Source: Rotaria sordida | Taxonomy: Eukaryota; Rotifera; Eurotatoria; Philodinida; Philodinidae | DNA: 64,000 bases | Direction: 5' to 3' | Assembly: GCA_905250125.1 (NCBI GenBank) | Contig: CAJNOL010001401.1 | Coordinates: 1-64,000 of the forward strand | Shown here: positions 47,288 to 59,216 of the stretch, one piece after another | Layout: the number at the start of each line of letters is the position of its first letter | Numbering within the stretch: position 1 is the stretch's first letter | Notes under the pieces: generated by a model | What the model was told of the DNA's origin: nothing | Seen by the model: only the letters and a program-made list of their open reading frames with translations | Database searches by the model: none | Made by a program: the position numbers and the translations under genes

Positions 47288-48269
47288 TCAATTTTTATTT
47301 CGAATATGAGTAAGTGGGATAGAATTATGTTGAACAATATGACCAGATGTCACGATATTCAGAAATATTGGCCGAATATTGCGCAACATTTCAGGATACG
47401 ATAACAGTGCAATGAATTGATAAAGTAATTGGACGATAAATGACATTAAATAGATGTAGTTTAGTTGTTGTTCGATAAGAAAAGTGAGTAACCAAAATAC
47501 ATTGATTACTAATATTATATTTAACGGCATCCATAAAATAAGATATAGAAGTGTAATTGATAATAATTGTAATGTTATCTTCCGATCTGCGCTTCCACTT
47601 GTAGACTTGTAATTACATAGAGCGTTTTTGCAAGAGAACTCGTATGAAGAGTGACATTGATGCAATCAGTATGATTACAAATGGTAATCCAACATTGACA
47701 ATTGCTTCAATAGCTGGAATTATTGTATCAATATAATAACATGGCAAAAGACAGAAATGTTGAAAATAATCGTATATACTTTCACAAGGATACAAAGCAA
47801 TGGTTCCAATGTAGAAGAGTAATGTATATAGTGGAATCAAAATCATCGGAGCATAGTGGAAAACAAGTCGTTTTACTGGTGAATTAGTGAGATAAGTGTG
47901 AAAAATAAGATTATGTCATTCGATAGAAGCAAAGACCATAATCAGCAAGTTATTAGTAGTGAGAACATAGCAAGAAATATTAGCATAGGAACAGAATAAA
48001 TTCGATGCTGGCCAAGTATATGAACGACACCAATAATCTTCGAGAATTCCCAAAACATTAATATTGAAGATAAGACATATTACTAACAAGAGAAGAACAG
48101 TATGATTAGACAACGATTGACGCAAACGTGAATTGAATGTCAAGTTATAGACAAGAAAGATTGCCCAGACACACGAAGGCACTTGAACAATAGCAAAGAT
48201 CACTAGTTTGAGCCATCGTCCATTCTCCACCATTGGAGAGAATACGATGCCATCCGTAGAATTATTCAT
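47288..48269 (-). pseudogene. Orphan seven-transmembrane receptor, broken
   Basis: Starts MNNSTDGIVFSPMVENGRW; hydrophobic segments follow in GPCR order: TM1 near LKLVIFAIVQVPSCVWAIFL, TM2 near TVLLLLVICLIFNINVLGIL, TM3 near YVLTTNNLLIMVFASIE, then TM4-TM7 further on. A TGA at 47,916-47,918 follows ASIE, where rhodopsin-like receptors have the Arg of the E/D-R-Y/H motif. A TAA interrupts the loop after LLQKRSM, and a one-base frameshift follows before RKITLQLLSITLLYLILWMP (TM6). The rest is clean to the end HIRNKN. Two stops and a frameshift in about 980 bp indicate a pseudogene. An intact receptor of a different sequence group lies at 51.7 kb. Confidence 0.8.
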
Positions 48270-48818
48270 CGCAGAATTGTTTTGACAAATTGCTACTTGT
48301 GAAGAACTGTCAAAGAAAAAAGTGTTCCTCTTTTAATGTAAAGATGCAATTAATTCATGAAGAACTCAGTGACAAGAAAAAAAAAACCATATTTATATTT
48401 TTTTTTTGAGTTCTTTTCTCAATTCTTCGTAAACAAAAAGTGCTAAACGTTTGAAATTTCACGAATCACAAGAAATGAAATGTTTTAATGATTATCTGCA
48501 CAAAGAGACGACGAGAGATTTTTTTACTAATTCTCACTGTGAAAAATCGTCATTTTACTACTATCAAATTACTGGGAAAAATATGCTATTGTTCACATGA
48601 GACAAAAATATTTTTTCGGCTATCATTATGTTCTGACTAGTTCAATTCTGTCTTTGAAATAGAGATAATATAATTCCAATTTTTTTCGCTTACGAAAATA
48701 CCAAAGATTACTGAAATATATGCTGCATCTACATCGTGTATTTTACATGTATCGTTTTTTCTTTGACAGTAACATATTATATCACGACTTCTAAAAATGC
48801 ATAGTCATACTATTTGCT

Positions 48819-48865
48819 GGGTGTGGATGTAGATCTCACTTCCAATGTTTTGACACTCACACCCT
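48819..48865. repeat. Telomere-like foldback repeat 11
   Basis: GGGTGTGGATGTAG, a spacer of about 20 nt, then GACACTCACACCC. Confidence 0.75.
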
Positions 48866-50765
48866 AGTACCATCGATCTCGAAATGATCCGATAGGATTT
48901 CTTTTATGTGTGCACTTTCAATGATATGTACTGCAGTTGAGAAGATAATTACTCAAACATGCAAAAAACAGGTAACAGGACTAGTCGTTTTCCTAGTCAC
49001 CACGGTATGTCTTGTTTAGCCTTCTTCTCAAAACGTCTGAGTACATGACTAGTCTGAAAATAATTTGTAGTCCATAGCTCATGCTCTGACTGTTCAACTG
49101 ACGGCCGCCATTCTGTTTGTTACGTCTAGTTTTATATAATGATTGAGGTCGGACATGATTACAATATGCTACTTACAGATCGCTTACTCGATTGAATTAT
49201 ACTATCAATTGATTAACTTTTACATTTCAATTAACATTGCAAGATACTGCTTAATATAGTTTTACTCAAACTTTTCAAAATCAAATCGAATAAAAATTTA
49301 TTTAGATAAAGTTGGAAACGACTAAGTTAAACATTTTCTTTTCTACAAAAAACAAGTTTTTATTGCCAATGACACCTGAAAAATTTTTTTTCATAAAGTA
49401 AAAATGGAGCACAAAAGTAAACTTGAAAGAACATAAAGATAAAGCAATTTCCCTTTTTTTTTCATCATGATTAAAGTTTATTTTAGTTTCAAAGTTTCGC
49501 AATGTAACGTAAAACTGATCTGAAATTATGTAAATTACATATTCTTATGTTTAGATCACCAGAATCGATATTAAAACTAGAATGAGATCATCGCATAATG
49601 ACATTAGAATTATTTTTAAATTTCATTATTTCTAATTTATATTACAGTCTAAGAAATATTAAAGAACATGAATAGGCAATTTTCCTTGAGAAGTAGTCAG
49701 AACACTTCTTACTTAGGACAATCCTAAAATAGAGGCAGTAATTCTTTATTACCGTAGAGTAAGCTGTAGGATACTTTATTTTTATATTCAGAGATAGTAT
49801 AAACGATGCTCTATTTCTCTATGGTATTTGATCATTATTCAGATAATATCATAATGATCAGATTTCGATAAAACCTGTTTTTTTGTCTAATGTGACAGTT
49901 ACACGAATGCAGAGATACAGAATGTATCCGTGTGCGGGAATGCGCGTTTGAGAAAATTTTTGGAGAATGTCGAGATCGTAAAACATTTCGAAGAATGTTT
50001 TTCTTTACAGGGAAATCATAAACTCAATAAATGGTTTCTCTAGTTTGTTTGTTCTTTCTTTGTCTATTAGTTTATACTCCTAAAACTTTGTCCCAATTGC
50101 ACGCACATCATTTGTCTCTGAGTGCATTTTTTCTTTCCCCACCCTATTTTCTTCTCAGCGCTGTTTCTTGCCATTTACTCTTTTCAAGAGTTACCGCTTC
50201 GGTTTTTAATTATCAACGAGTATCCATGTAAAGACAAAATAGCATCAACTTTGACAGTAGTAGATTATTTTGGGGGTGGGGGGATAAAAAGAAAAGAAAA
50301 ACAGTTGAACAAATAAATATCTGAGATGATTATTTTTTAAATTGACGAATGAATATAATTTTAATGAGATAGCTCGAATTTAATTATAGTCTATTTAAAA
50401 TTTGCATGTAAACAAAGCGTGCCTTATAAAGATTGTTTACGACAGTAAATCCTGTATACGCACGTACATACATACTTATTTGGCTTTTATCTTGAAGTGC
50501 TGATTCAATCGTTATTTCGATATTATAGTTTTTATTTTCTCGTTTTCATATTTGGTACTGAGAAAAGTGCACACCTCAGAACTCCTTGTGGAGTGAGATG
50601 GGATAAAAAACGGTCCTATGGGATGGGACATGTTTCACAATGTTTTATTCAACATAAGATGAGACGAAGTCCAAAAATTCTTATGTTTCATGGGATAGAG
50701 TACTTTTAAATATCTCATGTCGCATGCCGTCCTATAGAAACTCATATTCAAATGGTTTTTTTTGG

Positions 50766-50835
50766 TCCGGGTGTGGCTGCTACTAGGGATCTTATCTCCA
50801 ATCACACCCATACTATCACCCACACACCCACACCC
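50766..50835. repeat. Telomere-like foldback repeat 12
   Basis: CCGGGTGTGGCTG is followed by a spacer and the longer C-rich arm ATCACACCCATACTATCACC and CACACACCCACACCC. Confidence 0.78.
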
Positions 50836-51652
50836 TCAATGATAAGTCACTGATAAGTGAGCTGAATATAAAATAAACTGAGCACGTGTCACTGATCTAC
50901 ACGAAGTATTTCTTTTGAAGATATCTTCGCCTTGTAAATTAGTTCAGATTTTGCCTAAGAGAAAACTTTTATGTATTGATCTTCATAGACATGTGATCAA
51001 ATCTTTCTTATAATACATGTTTGTCTCGAAAAGATATCGACAAACCTGACAACGCAACTATACTCACCATGAATCTGTCCATATCCACATTTAAAAAAAT
51101 TGATTCTTCAATGAGTCTGCAAAATCGACGCAAAAAACAGACGGTATGTTTGCTATCGTGCATTCACTCTCGACTATACGATATGGTCGTAGTAGATTTC
51201 ACCATTGTCATCCAATTTATTCTTCTCTTTTCCAACACCTTCTTCAATCGGCATCTGACTATCATTGATTAGGACATGAAGATTTTTATTTTCATATTAT
51301 CGTAGATAATTCGTTTGTTTAGTCAACAAATGCATGAACTTATTTTAAAAACATTTGAATATCAGTCAATACTGACGACTGAGAGAATATTAGAGGTATG
51401 ATAATCGGTTTTGAAACGAGAGAGAAACTTTGTCCACAATGTCTGAAATGTTTATTACAAGTTAGCCTATTGCTGAGCTTGATGCGAACAGCATCTCATT
51501 TTGAGGTACTGAAGTATGATTTCGATTGATAACCATGACATTGTCGCGTTTATATCTTAAGCTTACCCAGCTGACAAGGTTACTGTCAGTTTCTTAAATA
51601 TATTTTTATTGTTCATATTCAACTGCTGTACAAATTACGGTCCGGCAGTGTT

Positions 51653-52585
51653 TCATATGTTTAATGGGACGACTCGAACTTGCCGTGGAATATATTTATG
51701 CCACCACTTGACTATTGTACAAATAAATTCATGTCGAAATGATTTTGATGCTATTATAAATAGATAAAATGGAGCAACACTAAGTATATGAATAAGAAAT
51801 TGAGAGAAGAAAGTAATGAAAGATTCAATTTCAAGTCGTTGAATACTTTTATCAACAACATAATATGTTGCTGCTCCATACACAAGATTTGCTGAAAAGG
51901 GAATTGATGTAAAGATGTTTACGATAATTTCTGCAATTAGCATTCGCATCAGATCACGATCTTTTCTTCTAATATGTGTCTGATAACCATGCATGTGATG
52001 AAGACTATAAATGGTAAGAAAACTAAAGATACTCATTAATAATGGTGGTAAAATACCAACTAGAGTAAGTTGGTAAATTGCATAAAACAATTTGTAGAAG
52101 TCATAAAGACCACAAACACCGTTTCGTATATCCATAAAAACCGGTAAATGAAAACCTGCTATTAACCACACTGGAATCATAATGATTATAAGCTTTCTTG
52201 CAATTTTAATTGAACTCCAAGATCGTATACGAACACTTGTCTGCGTCATAAAAAATCGATCGGCACAAGCAAACACGACTAGACTACGAACAAACTGTCC
52301 GAGAATATGACTACCATATAATCTCATTTTACAATAGGCCAACGATTGTGATTCTGGAACAAAATGATCAAGTGTATAGAGAAGTGGAGAAACTGACCAA
52401 ATCAAATAAATAATCGCGAAAACAGAGAGAGCAAGAAGATAGGTTGAACATGGAATGCGACGGTACGATTTTTGCCTGAATATCATGCAATTACACAAAT
52501 TACCCATAACACCCATTGCTAAATAGGTAGACATAACATATCGAATCAATACTTCTTGTACGAACGGTAGAATTGTCACAGCCAT
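51653..52585 (-). CDS. Rhodopsin-like G-protein-coupled receptor, intact
   Basis: A single exon of 310 residues. Seven hydrophobic helices are visible. TM1 carries the GN motif (GVMGNLCNCMIF, about 24-35). TM3 ends in a DRF version of DRY (CADRFFMT, about 107-114). TM4 is KLIIIMIPVWLIAGFHLPVF; TM5 LTLVGILPPLLMSIFSFLTI; TM6 begins after the basic loop IRRKDRDLMRM; TM7 ends APFYLFIIASKSFR, a changed NPxxY with Ala-Pro-Phe-Tyr. Cysteines before TM3 and in the second extracellular loop (YCKMRL, GVCGLY) fit the usual disulfide. The pattern resembles the large set of bdelloid peptide-type (FMRFamide-receptor-like) orphan receptors; ligand and G-protein coupling cannot be told. The start is the first ATG and gives a short extracellular N-terminus without a signal peptide, normal for this class. 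Confidence 0.88.
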   Translation of the reverse strand: MAVTILPFVQEVLIRYVMSTYLAMGVMGNLCNCMIFRQKSYRRIPCSTYLLALSVFAIIYLIWSVSPLLYTLDHFVPESQSLAYCKMRLYGSHILGQFVRSLVVFACADRFFMTQTSVRIRSWSSIKIARKLIIIMIPVWLIAGFHLPVFMDIRNGVCGLYDFYKLFYAIYQLTLVGILPPLLMSIFSFLTIYSLHHMHGYQTHIRRKDRDLMRMLIAEIIVNIFTSIPFSANLVYGAATYYVVDKSIQRLEIESFITFFSQFLIHILSVAPFYLFIIASKSFRHEFICTIVKWWHKYIPRQVRVVPLNI

Positions 52586-53104
52586 CGTTTTCAGATAATC
52601 TTATATTCTGTAATCTAATAAGCAACCAAGTTTAAATGTTGTTGAGACACTTAAATGAAAGTCAGAAATCGAGAAAAAAAAAAAAAAAGAGTAATGCATC
52701 ATCATTGGTAGTTAAACATTAATCAACCGTCATCATCTTTTTTTTCTCTGCTAGACGAGAATAAAGAGAAATTATTCTTAGAAATAATTAGATATAACAA
52801 AACAATAATCATAATTTTTGAACATTTATTTGAAAAAGAATCAGTTGAGATGAAAATAAGGGATGTCTACTTGCTATAAACAGAAAAATATCATGAAACA
52901 AGTACAGAATAAAATTGAGCATAAGTAAGATTTTCTAGTAGAAAATGATGTGTTTCACCGTCTTTAGATACTAATAGAGGTCGAATTTTAGATCTTCGTC
53001 TTTTTATTTTATTTCAAAACGAAAAATGCACTCACACATATCACACACGTATATCTCTACTCTCTACCTGACCTTTTGAAGAAAACACGCATACACATAT
53101 ATAT
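52586..53104. other. Intergenic region
   Basis: No gene. It ends in a TA-rich tract that borders the TIR element. Confidence 0.5.
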
Positions 53105-54190
53105 GAGTGAATTGCAACTTTTTGGTAAGATTGCCCCGGAAAAATGAAAGTAGACCTAAACAATTTCTGAGTAGTGCATTTTATTACACGCTATGTCTGT
53201 GTTACGTGGCAAAATTTTCCCGACACTTGTTACTGTATATTAAGCGAGATACACGAAGTATAGTTCAGTTTCTGCTAAATTCAATGATAAAATGTACATT
53301 ATATAGTGAAAAGGCTCCATTCAATTAACCAGTATTACAAAATCAGAAAAACCTCACAATATACAGATATGCTCACTGCTTTTTGCTGAGCTGAGGTGTA
53401 TTTAAAAAGAATATTTGCTAGAGGATTCAAGTGGACATATCTAGGGGAAAAGCGTCACTCTACATTTTTCAGTATACTATAAATTTCTTCTGAACGGTAC
53501 AAGATCAAAGACTGAAATTTTTACCGCTTATACAACTTTTTGTTTTACATCTACTATAAAACTTTGAGCCAAATCGAACAACCTAATGGAGAGTTATAGA
53601 GTACGCAATTTTCAAAATATCACTCTACAAAGTGAGTATAATGACTTTTTTTAATAGAAAGTCCTGTTATTCTTTCTCTGAAATAAAGCTTATAAGAGAG
53701 CACTTTTTCTCGCCAGCTGGTTACTATAAAAGTTCTCTCTCTTCACATATGGTCTGCGCGCCGCTAGCTCTATCGCCAAGAGAGCTAGAAATGAGTTTGT
53801 GTCACTCTGCACAAAAACATATAAGTGTCTATAAAATAATGTGGATATTGAAAGAGAGGGAAAAGAAGAAATAAAATTCAAATAAATTATATATTATGAA
53901 AGAGTGTCGAAGCTGTACATACTAGATTATTTATACCCTTTTTCTCTTGTTCTATTATAGTCAAAAAATTTCCTTTTCTTTGCACATGTCATCAAAAAAT
54001 GACTTTTTTTTGTAATATATTCCTTATAACTCAGCGCCAGTATGAAGTAAAGAGCTGAAACGTGGTGTGGGTGTGGACAGTAAGAGGTTAATAACATGTA
54101 AAAAAATCGTCCAAATCGGTTGAGTGAAACAAAAGTTATTGGTCAAATGCAGCTAAAATCTCAATCGTACCAAAAAGTTGCAATTCACTC
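53105..54190. mobile_element. 1,086-bp non-autonomous TIR element, TA-flanked
   Basis: The 29-nt left end GAGTGAATTGCAACTTTTTG continuing GTAAGATTG (53,105-53,133) is complementary, with one mismatch, to 54,162-54,190. Both ends border TATATA sequence, compatible with insertion at TA as in Tc1/mariner-type elements. The interior holds only short frames and no transposase, plus a small palindrome around CTAGCTCTATCGCCAAGAGAGCTAG and an unpaired GTGTGGGTGTGG tract (54,063-54,074). Confidence 0.8.
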
Positions 54191-55029
54191 ATATATATAT
54201 ATATATATATCAAAGGAAAATACCTAGAGTTTAAACATGAAGACAAAATAGAATAAAGAAACCAACGAATACATATCATATCAAAGAAAAATAAACTAAG
54301 AAGAATGAGAAGATATATTCAGGGAGAGAGATAGAAGAGAGAAGAAAGAGAAACGAAAAAGGAAGAAAGTATAATATATAATAATGAAGCCTCTAACAAT
54401 CTAACCCCTTAAAAAAATGTATGTCTGCACACATGAGAACAAAGAAGAAAAGTAAAAAAAATAAGGAAAAACAACAAGAAATAAGAAAAGAAAACCACGT
54501 ACGTTCAACAGCATATGTAGGAGCGAAGAAAACAAAAAACGCTGTTATCGATATAAACGATAATAATGGTGTTTGGACGAATAAATTCAACTTGTAATGT
54601 TGCAGACTTGTGCGATAATGCATCATCTTCTGTATCCATAGAAAAATTAGTTGTTAATTTGGCTTCGTCGATGAATGCATCCATTGTAAATATATCGATA
54701 TGCTTCTTGTAATTTGTTTTCAAATTCCACCTTTTTTAGTTTGCATGAGTGGTTTCTTTTTAATAATCATTCGTATGATGGAATGTAACAATTTCTAAAA
54801 CGTGTTGAACATACACTTTTTTTTGAAAAGTTCACTTTTGTCGTGTTATGTATAAACGAAAAAAAACAATGATAATAATAAAATGAAAAGAAATTCTTTT
54901 TTGTATATATATTTGTATCTCTCACGTTACATAGACAAGTATGATGAGTTAACACAAGTGTGAAATAGCTATAATCCATGTTTTATCGTTCCAATAAGAG
55001 TATAATTACATCTATTATAGCTTGTCGAA
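54191..55029. other. Intergenic region between TIR element and pol relic
   Basis: A minus-strand frame at 54,505-54,684 begins MDAFIDEAKLTTNFSMDTED and could be a first exon, but no donor or second exon is convincing. A TA dinucleotide tract lies at 54,191-54,210. Confidence 0.4.
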
Positions 55030-57075
55030 TTAATGAGTGTTTTTAATGTGTTTAACGATGAATATTTTCCTTCTGAGCTGTTGTATAATCTTGAAAGATC
55101 CTTCATATCTTATGTCGAATTTGTTTCGCATGTTTAATGCTTTAATAAGGACAAGATTACCGACTTTACATTTACAGGTGTATCATGATAAGTTTTAATT
55201 ATGTCTAAACGTATTTGTCCTTTAGGTATAGCTGAAACTGGTGAGAATGCTTTCTTCATTAACATACTATTTTTATTAAAATACCCCTTATGATTCTTTA
55301 TATTTTGAATTATGTTGTTAAATTCTTTATCTTGGTGTTGTAATTCTTTCAATTGTTCTAATGTAAATGGGAATATTTTATTAGAATCACTGTTGATCAC
55401 TGATGTTTGTAATTGATTAGGTCTTGAAACGCAGGAATGATCGACTGGTATATCGATTGACGATCAGTTCTTCCAATAAGTTATTGTTTTGCTTGTGTAC
55501 GAGTCATAACAGATGCAATGATTTGTGTCTTCATATAATTATCAGTTTGTGTTGATCTGGATTTTTTTAGAGTATAATTGTCTTTATCATTTATTTCATT
55601 ATCTACTGGTGAGCGAGATAAATAATCAGCTACGATATTGTGCTTTCCTTTAATGTATCGAATAGTAAATTGATATTATTGTAATTTTAAATGCCATCGT
55701 TCACATTCCGAAATACATGAAGTTCATCATACGATAATGTAATGAGTGTAGCTTGTAATTTTTGCGATCGTTGTTCTTTTGCAGTGGGTGCATATTTATG
55801 TAATGGTTGTGCAATAGTAGAAAATCCGGGTATAAATTTGCAATAATATTCTGCTGCTTTGACGAATCGAAAAGTTTCTTTTGCTGTTGTTGACTGTTGA
55901 GTTTCGAGTAATGCACGAATGTCGTCTGTAGCTGGTCTAATGTTGCTGTGTTCCATGTGGTGGTTAAGATAATTAATCGATGTTTTTGCTATTTGACATT
56001 TATTAACATTAAGATGAAAATTTGCATCATTTAATCGATTAAGAATATCATCAAAATGAATTAGATGATGGCCAAATGTTGACGAATATATTATAACATC
56101 ATCGAGATAAGCTAATGGATATTGTCATCGTGTAGGTTCAAGTATTTGGCTAACGATATGTTGAGATGCTGATAGACCATTTGTAACACGTTGAGATAGT
56201 ACTATAAATTGATAGTGTTGATGTCTGGTTGAGAAAGCTGTTTTTTGGATGATCCTTCGGGTCAAGTTCAACTTGAAAATAACCTGATTTGAAATCAAGA
56301 GTGGTACAATATTCAGCTTGTGACAGGTAACCAAAAAACATCAATTCGAGGCATGGAAAATGCATCCTTTGTAGTAATATTATTTAATTTTCTAAAATCA
56401 ATGCAGAATCTAACAGAATCATCTTTTTTCGGACCAGTACAATTGAAGCCGACCATGGCGATGCGAATTCTTCAATTATTCCTTGCTTGAATAATTTATC
56501 AATTTCTTCTCTTCGGATTTGTTCATCCTTGTATGAAACACGATATGATGAAGTACAAATTGGTGGATGAGTACCAGTTTCAATAGCATGATGGACGGTT
56601 GACGAAGATCAAATAATTTTCTATGTTTCCATAAAACCTGTTGTGAGTGTTGTCGTTATTTTTTGTCTTCGACGTGTTGAGTTAATTTTTCAGTTTGTTC
56701 CCACCTTTCTGATGGATAATATTTCTGACGTAAATGTTGTTGTAAATCATTGCGTGATGAAAATTGTTCTTGGCAGACAAATCATTAGGACTGTTCTTCA
56801 TCATTGTTGTCCATTCGACAGGTTAAGTTCATGAATTGGACTTTCCTCTTGTCATATGTTGATGGAATCCAGGAACAATCTACAGAGTTGTTCCTCTTAT
56901 GAAAGGTTGATTTCGAATATGTTGGTTGACACTTGCTTTTTTGTGATAGTATCGGTAAAATAAGGTAATTATTTTGTTCAGATTGGTATGAAATGAATCT
57001 TAGTTCAGTATGCTTCGATAATGTCTTTTGACGATCATTTGAGTTAATAACCATAACTTGACTTCTATTGTTTTC
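55030..57075 (-). mobile_element. Ty3/gypsy-type retrotransposon pol relic with internal deletions
   Basis: Minus-strand pieces occur in pol order. About 56,600-56,350: start of reverse transcriptase, with RREEIDKLFKQGIIEE and the VRFCIDFRKLN segment. 56,365-56,090: palm, with LDFKSGYFQVELDP and the YLDD catalytic box near 56,100. 55,956-55,730: connection, with FRFVKAAEYY. 55,690-55,590: only the end of RNase H, with IKGKHNIVADYLSR. 55,400-55,170: linker toward the integrase zinc region. 55,160-55,030: integrase C-terminal part. The RNase H core and integrase catalytic core are missing. Several stops and frameshifts occur, and no LTRs were recognised. 57,075-56,785 is probably the upstream protease/RT linker. 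The relic abuts the telomere-like repeat at 57,080. Confidence 0.82.
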
Positions 57076-57079
57076 GACT

Positions 57080-57336
57080 TGGGGTGTGGGTGTAGGTGTG
57101 GGCATGGCTGCGGGTGTCGGGTGTGCATGTGGAATGGGTGTGTGGATATGGCTAGATGCCGGTGTGGATGTTCGTTATTTCTTGACTTTCATCCATACCT
57201 ACACACTATCACGCACATCCACACACACCCACACCCACGCCTACACACCCACACGCATACACCTACACCCACACCTACACACGCTCACACCTACATTCGC
57301 ACACCTACACCCACATCTACATCCACACCCACACCA
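57080..57336. repeat. Telomere-like foldback repeat 13 (longest)
   Basis: A G-rich arm of about 90 nt (GGGGTGTGGGTGTAGGTGTG and on) and a C-rich arm of about 145 nt (ACACCCACACCCACGCC and on) are separated by about 20 nt. Overlapping frames encoding Thr/His/Pro repeats are artefacts of the repeat. Confidence 0.9.
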
Positions 57337-59216
57337 ACCATACACGTTTGGGGATCAGAACTTTTTCCTTCGGCACAAAAAAGATTTATTTTTGTGCATG
57401 TTTAGTAACGAAAAAATGCCGTCAAATTAAATTCTGTTCTTACCGCGAAGGTTGTTTCGGAGAGAACGAAATAAAACTCAAAAAAGACATTTATCCTGTA
57501 CAAAGTATTTCATTCACTCTTCGTTGCACGTAAGCAAATATTTTTAAATAAGGATAAAACATATTGCTGTACTCTATTGGGTAAGTATGACGTATTGACC
57601 TTTCTCTCTTTTTAAATACAGGGACATAAAGCAAGCAGGTTTCTTCAGATCAAATCTTGTGCTCAATTTGATCAAGTAATAAACTTGAAGGTATGAATAT
57701 TAGTTATATTGTGTGTAAGCTGTGTACCACACATCCCACATCGACTCCGCATACACTCATTCACACCTACCCATACCACATACTCACACCCAGTTCATAT
57801 TTTGTTCTACCTTTTTGTAACCGACATTAAATTTAAGTTGAATAAATAAAGGCGAATGATAGTGTCCAAACAGTATTAAGAAGAAACTAGCAGATTTAGA
57901 ACTTTTTATAAGGTGTACAGATGTAAATTAACTTTCTACATGTACTCTATTTTCTATACTGAGCATTTTGGAAATACATCAAAATTGGTATCGTCGCACA
58001 AAGCAATATGCGTATTCATCATTCTTGAGTGTTTACGTCTCCAGTGAGGCTAACATGAAACGAGAATTCTTTCGGTGCTTACTTAAGTTGCCTTTAAATA
58101 AAATATAGGGGGTGTGACGAGCGCTCGGAAATTTGAAGCGTTTTTTTTCGTTCTGTTCCTATTTTGAATTCTTTGACAGCCATTGGATCCCGACTACTCA
58201 AAAGCCGTATTCTGGCGAGCATTGGTTTTCGACTCTTCAAGGACTTTTATCCCCTCCCTCGATACTCATCGAAGTTTCGACTACTTGAGAAAAGAAACAT
58301 ACTAATTGCAAAGTATTGAGTGCTTCAGTAGAAACAAGTCCAGCAAAATAAGCGTTTCAAATGGTGAGGTTAATGTTGATTTCTTAAAACTTCATCACAA
58401 AGTTATTTACAAATGTCTCTTTCATTCGGCTGTTTTAGTAGAATGATATATGTTCGATATGTATTTTCTTTAATTTCATAATTTTCTAAAAAAATAAAAT
58501 TGACTGATGAAAAATAATAAATGACACTGAATTTCATACACTTTATCAATGAAAAATATTCATAATGAGTTTCATATTTTGAATATTTGAAAGTATTTTT
58601 AGCATTAATTTTATACTTCGATCACACAAATAAATTATTTATCAAATAAACTGCTTATATTGTATCTGAGACCTCGAAAATGTCTTTTCTGTAATTAGAG
58701 ACACAGAAAAGGTGTTTCCATTCAATTAAAAAGTTTTTTTTTTAAATTTTCAAATACTGCTAGTGAATGTTCAAATTACAATCATGAAAGTACTATCCTT
58801 CTAAGAATTGAAAAGATAATTTTCATAGAACAGTGATAGTTCATATTCAGTTTCGATATTCGACGAATGTTAATGATAAGTATGTACGTTCGAACCTCTT
58901 CTTCCATGTTTGTTCTATAAATGTCGACTACTCGCCAATGCGGCATCTATAGGAAAAAGTCCTTTTTATTTTGGTCAAATTTTGATTCCTCTTGATGAAA
59001 ATTGTTCGACTGGTCGAAACATTCGTGTTTTACTGACTTATCAATAAGTGAAAATCCGAGGATCCATCTGGAACTTCGATATTTAAGACAACCTTAAATC
59101 GACTTATCGAAACTCCTATCGGATTGTCCGTCGGATATAAAGCTATTATTTACCTGTGGAACTTTCAGATGAACCAAATGACTGCACGTCAATGGCTATC
59201 GACAATCCGAGAATGA
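57337..59216. other. Intergenic region
   Basis: No supported gene. It includes a weak telomere-like tract (57,713-57,791) and a GC-richer patch near 58,110-58,270 (GACGAGCGCTCGG palindrome). Confidence 0.5.
57713..57791. repeat. Telomere-like repeat 14 (mostly C-rich arm)
   Basis: A weak G-arm (TGTGTGTAAGCTGTGT) is followed by a long C-arm ACACATCCCACATCG...ACACCTACCCATACC...ACTCACACCC. Confidence 0.65.

Larger units (their letters stand above)
48270..51652. other. Intergenic region
   Basis: No supported gene over about 3.4 kb. It holds two telomere-like repeats. Near 50,590-50,740 a low-complexity stretch of GAGATGGGATA/GGGATGGGACATG may be a degraded dispersed repeat. Short open frames are unrecognised. 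Confidence 0.5.

Noticed and set aside
57058-57430. Overlapping plus-strand frames of 115-120 codons rich in Gly/Cys then His/Thr/Pro
   Set aside because: Artefacts of the longest foldback repeat; both frames are equally open.
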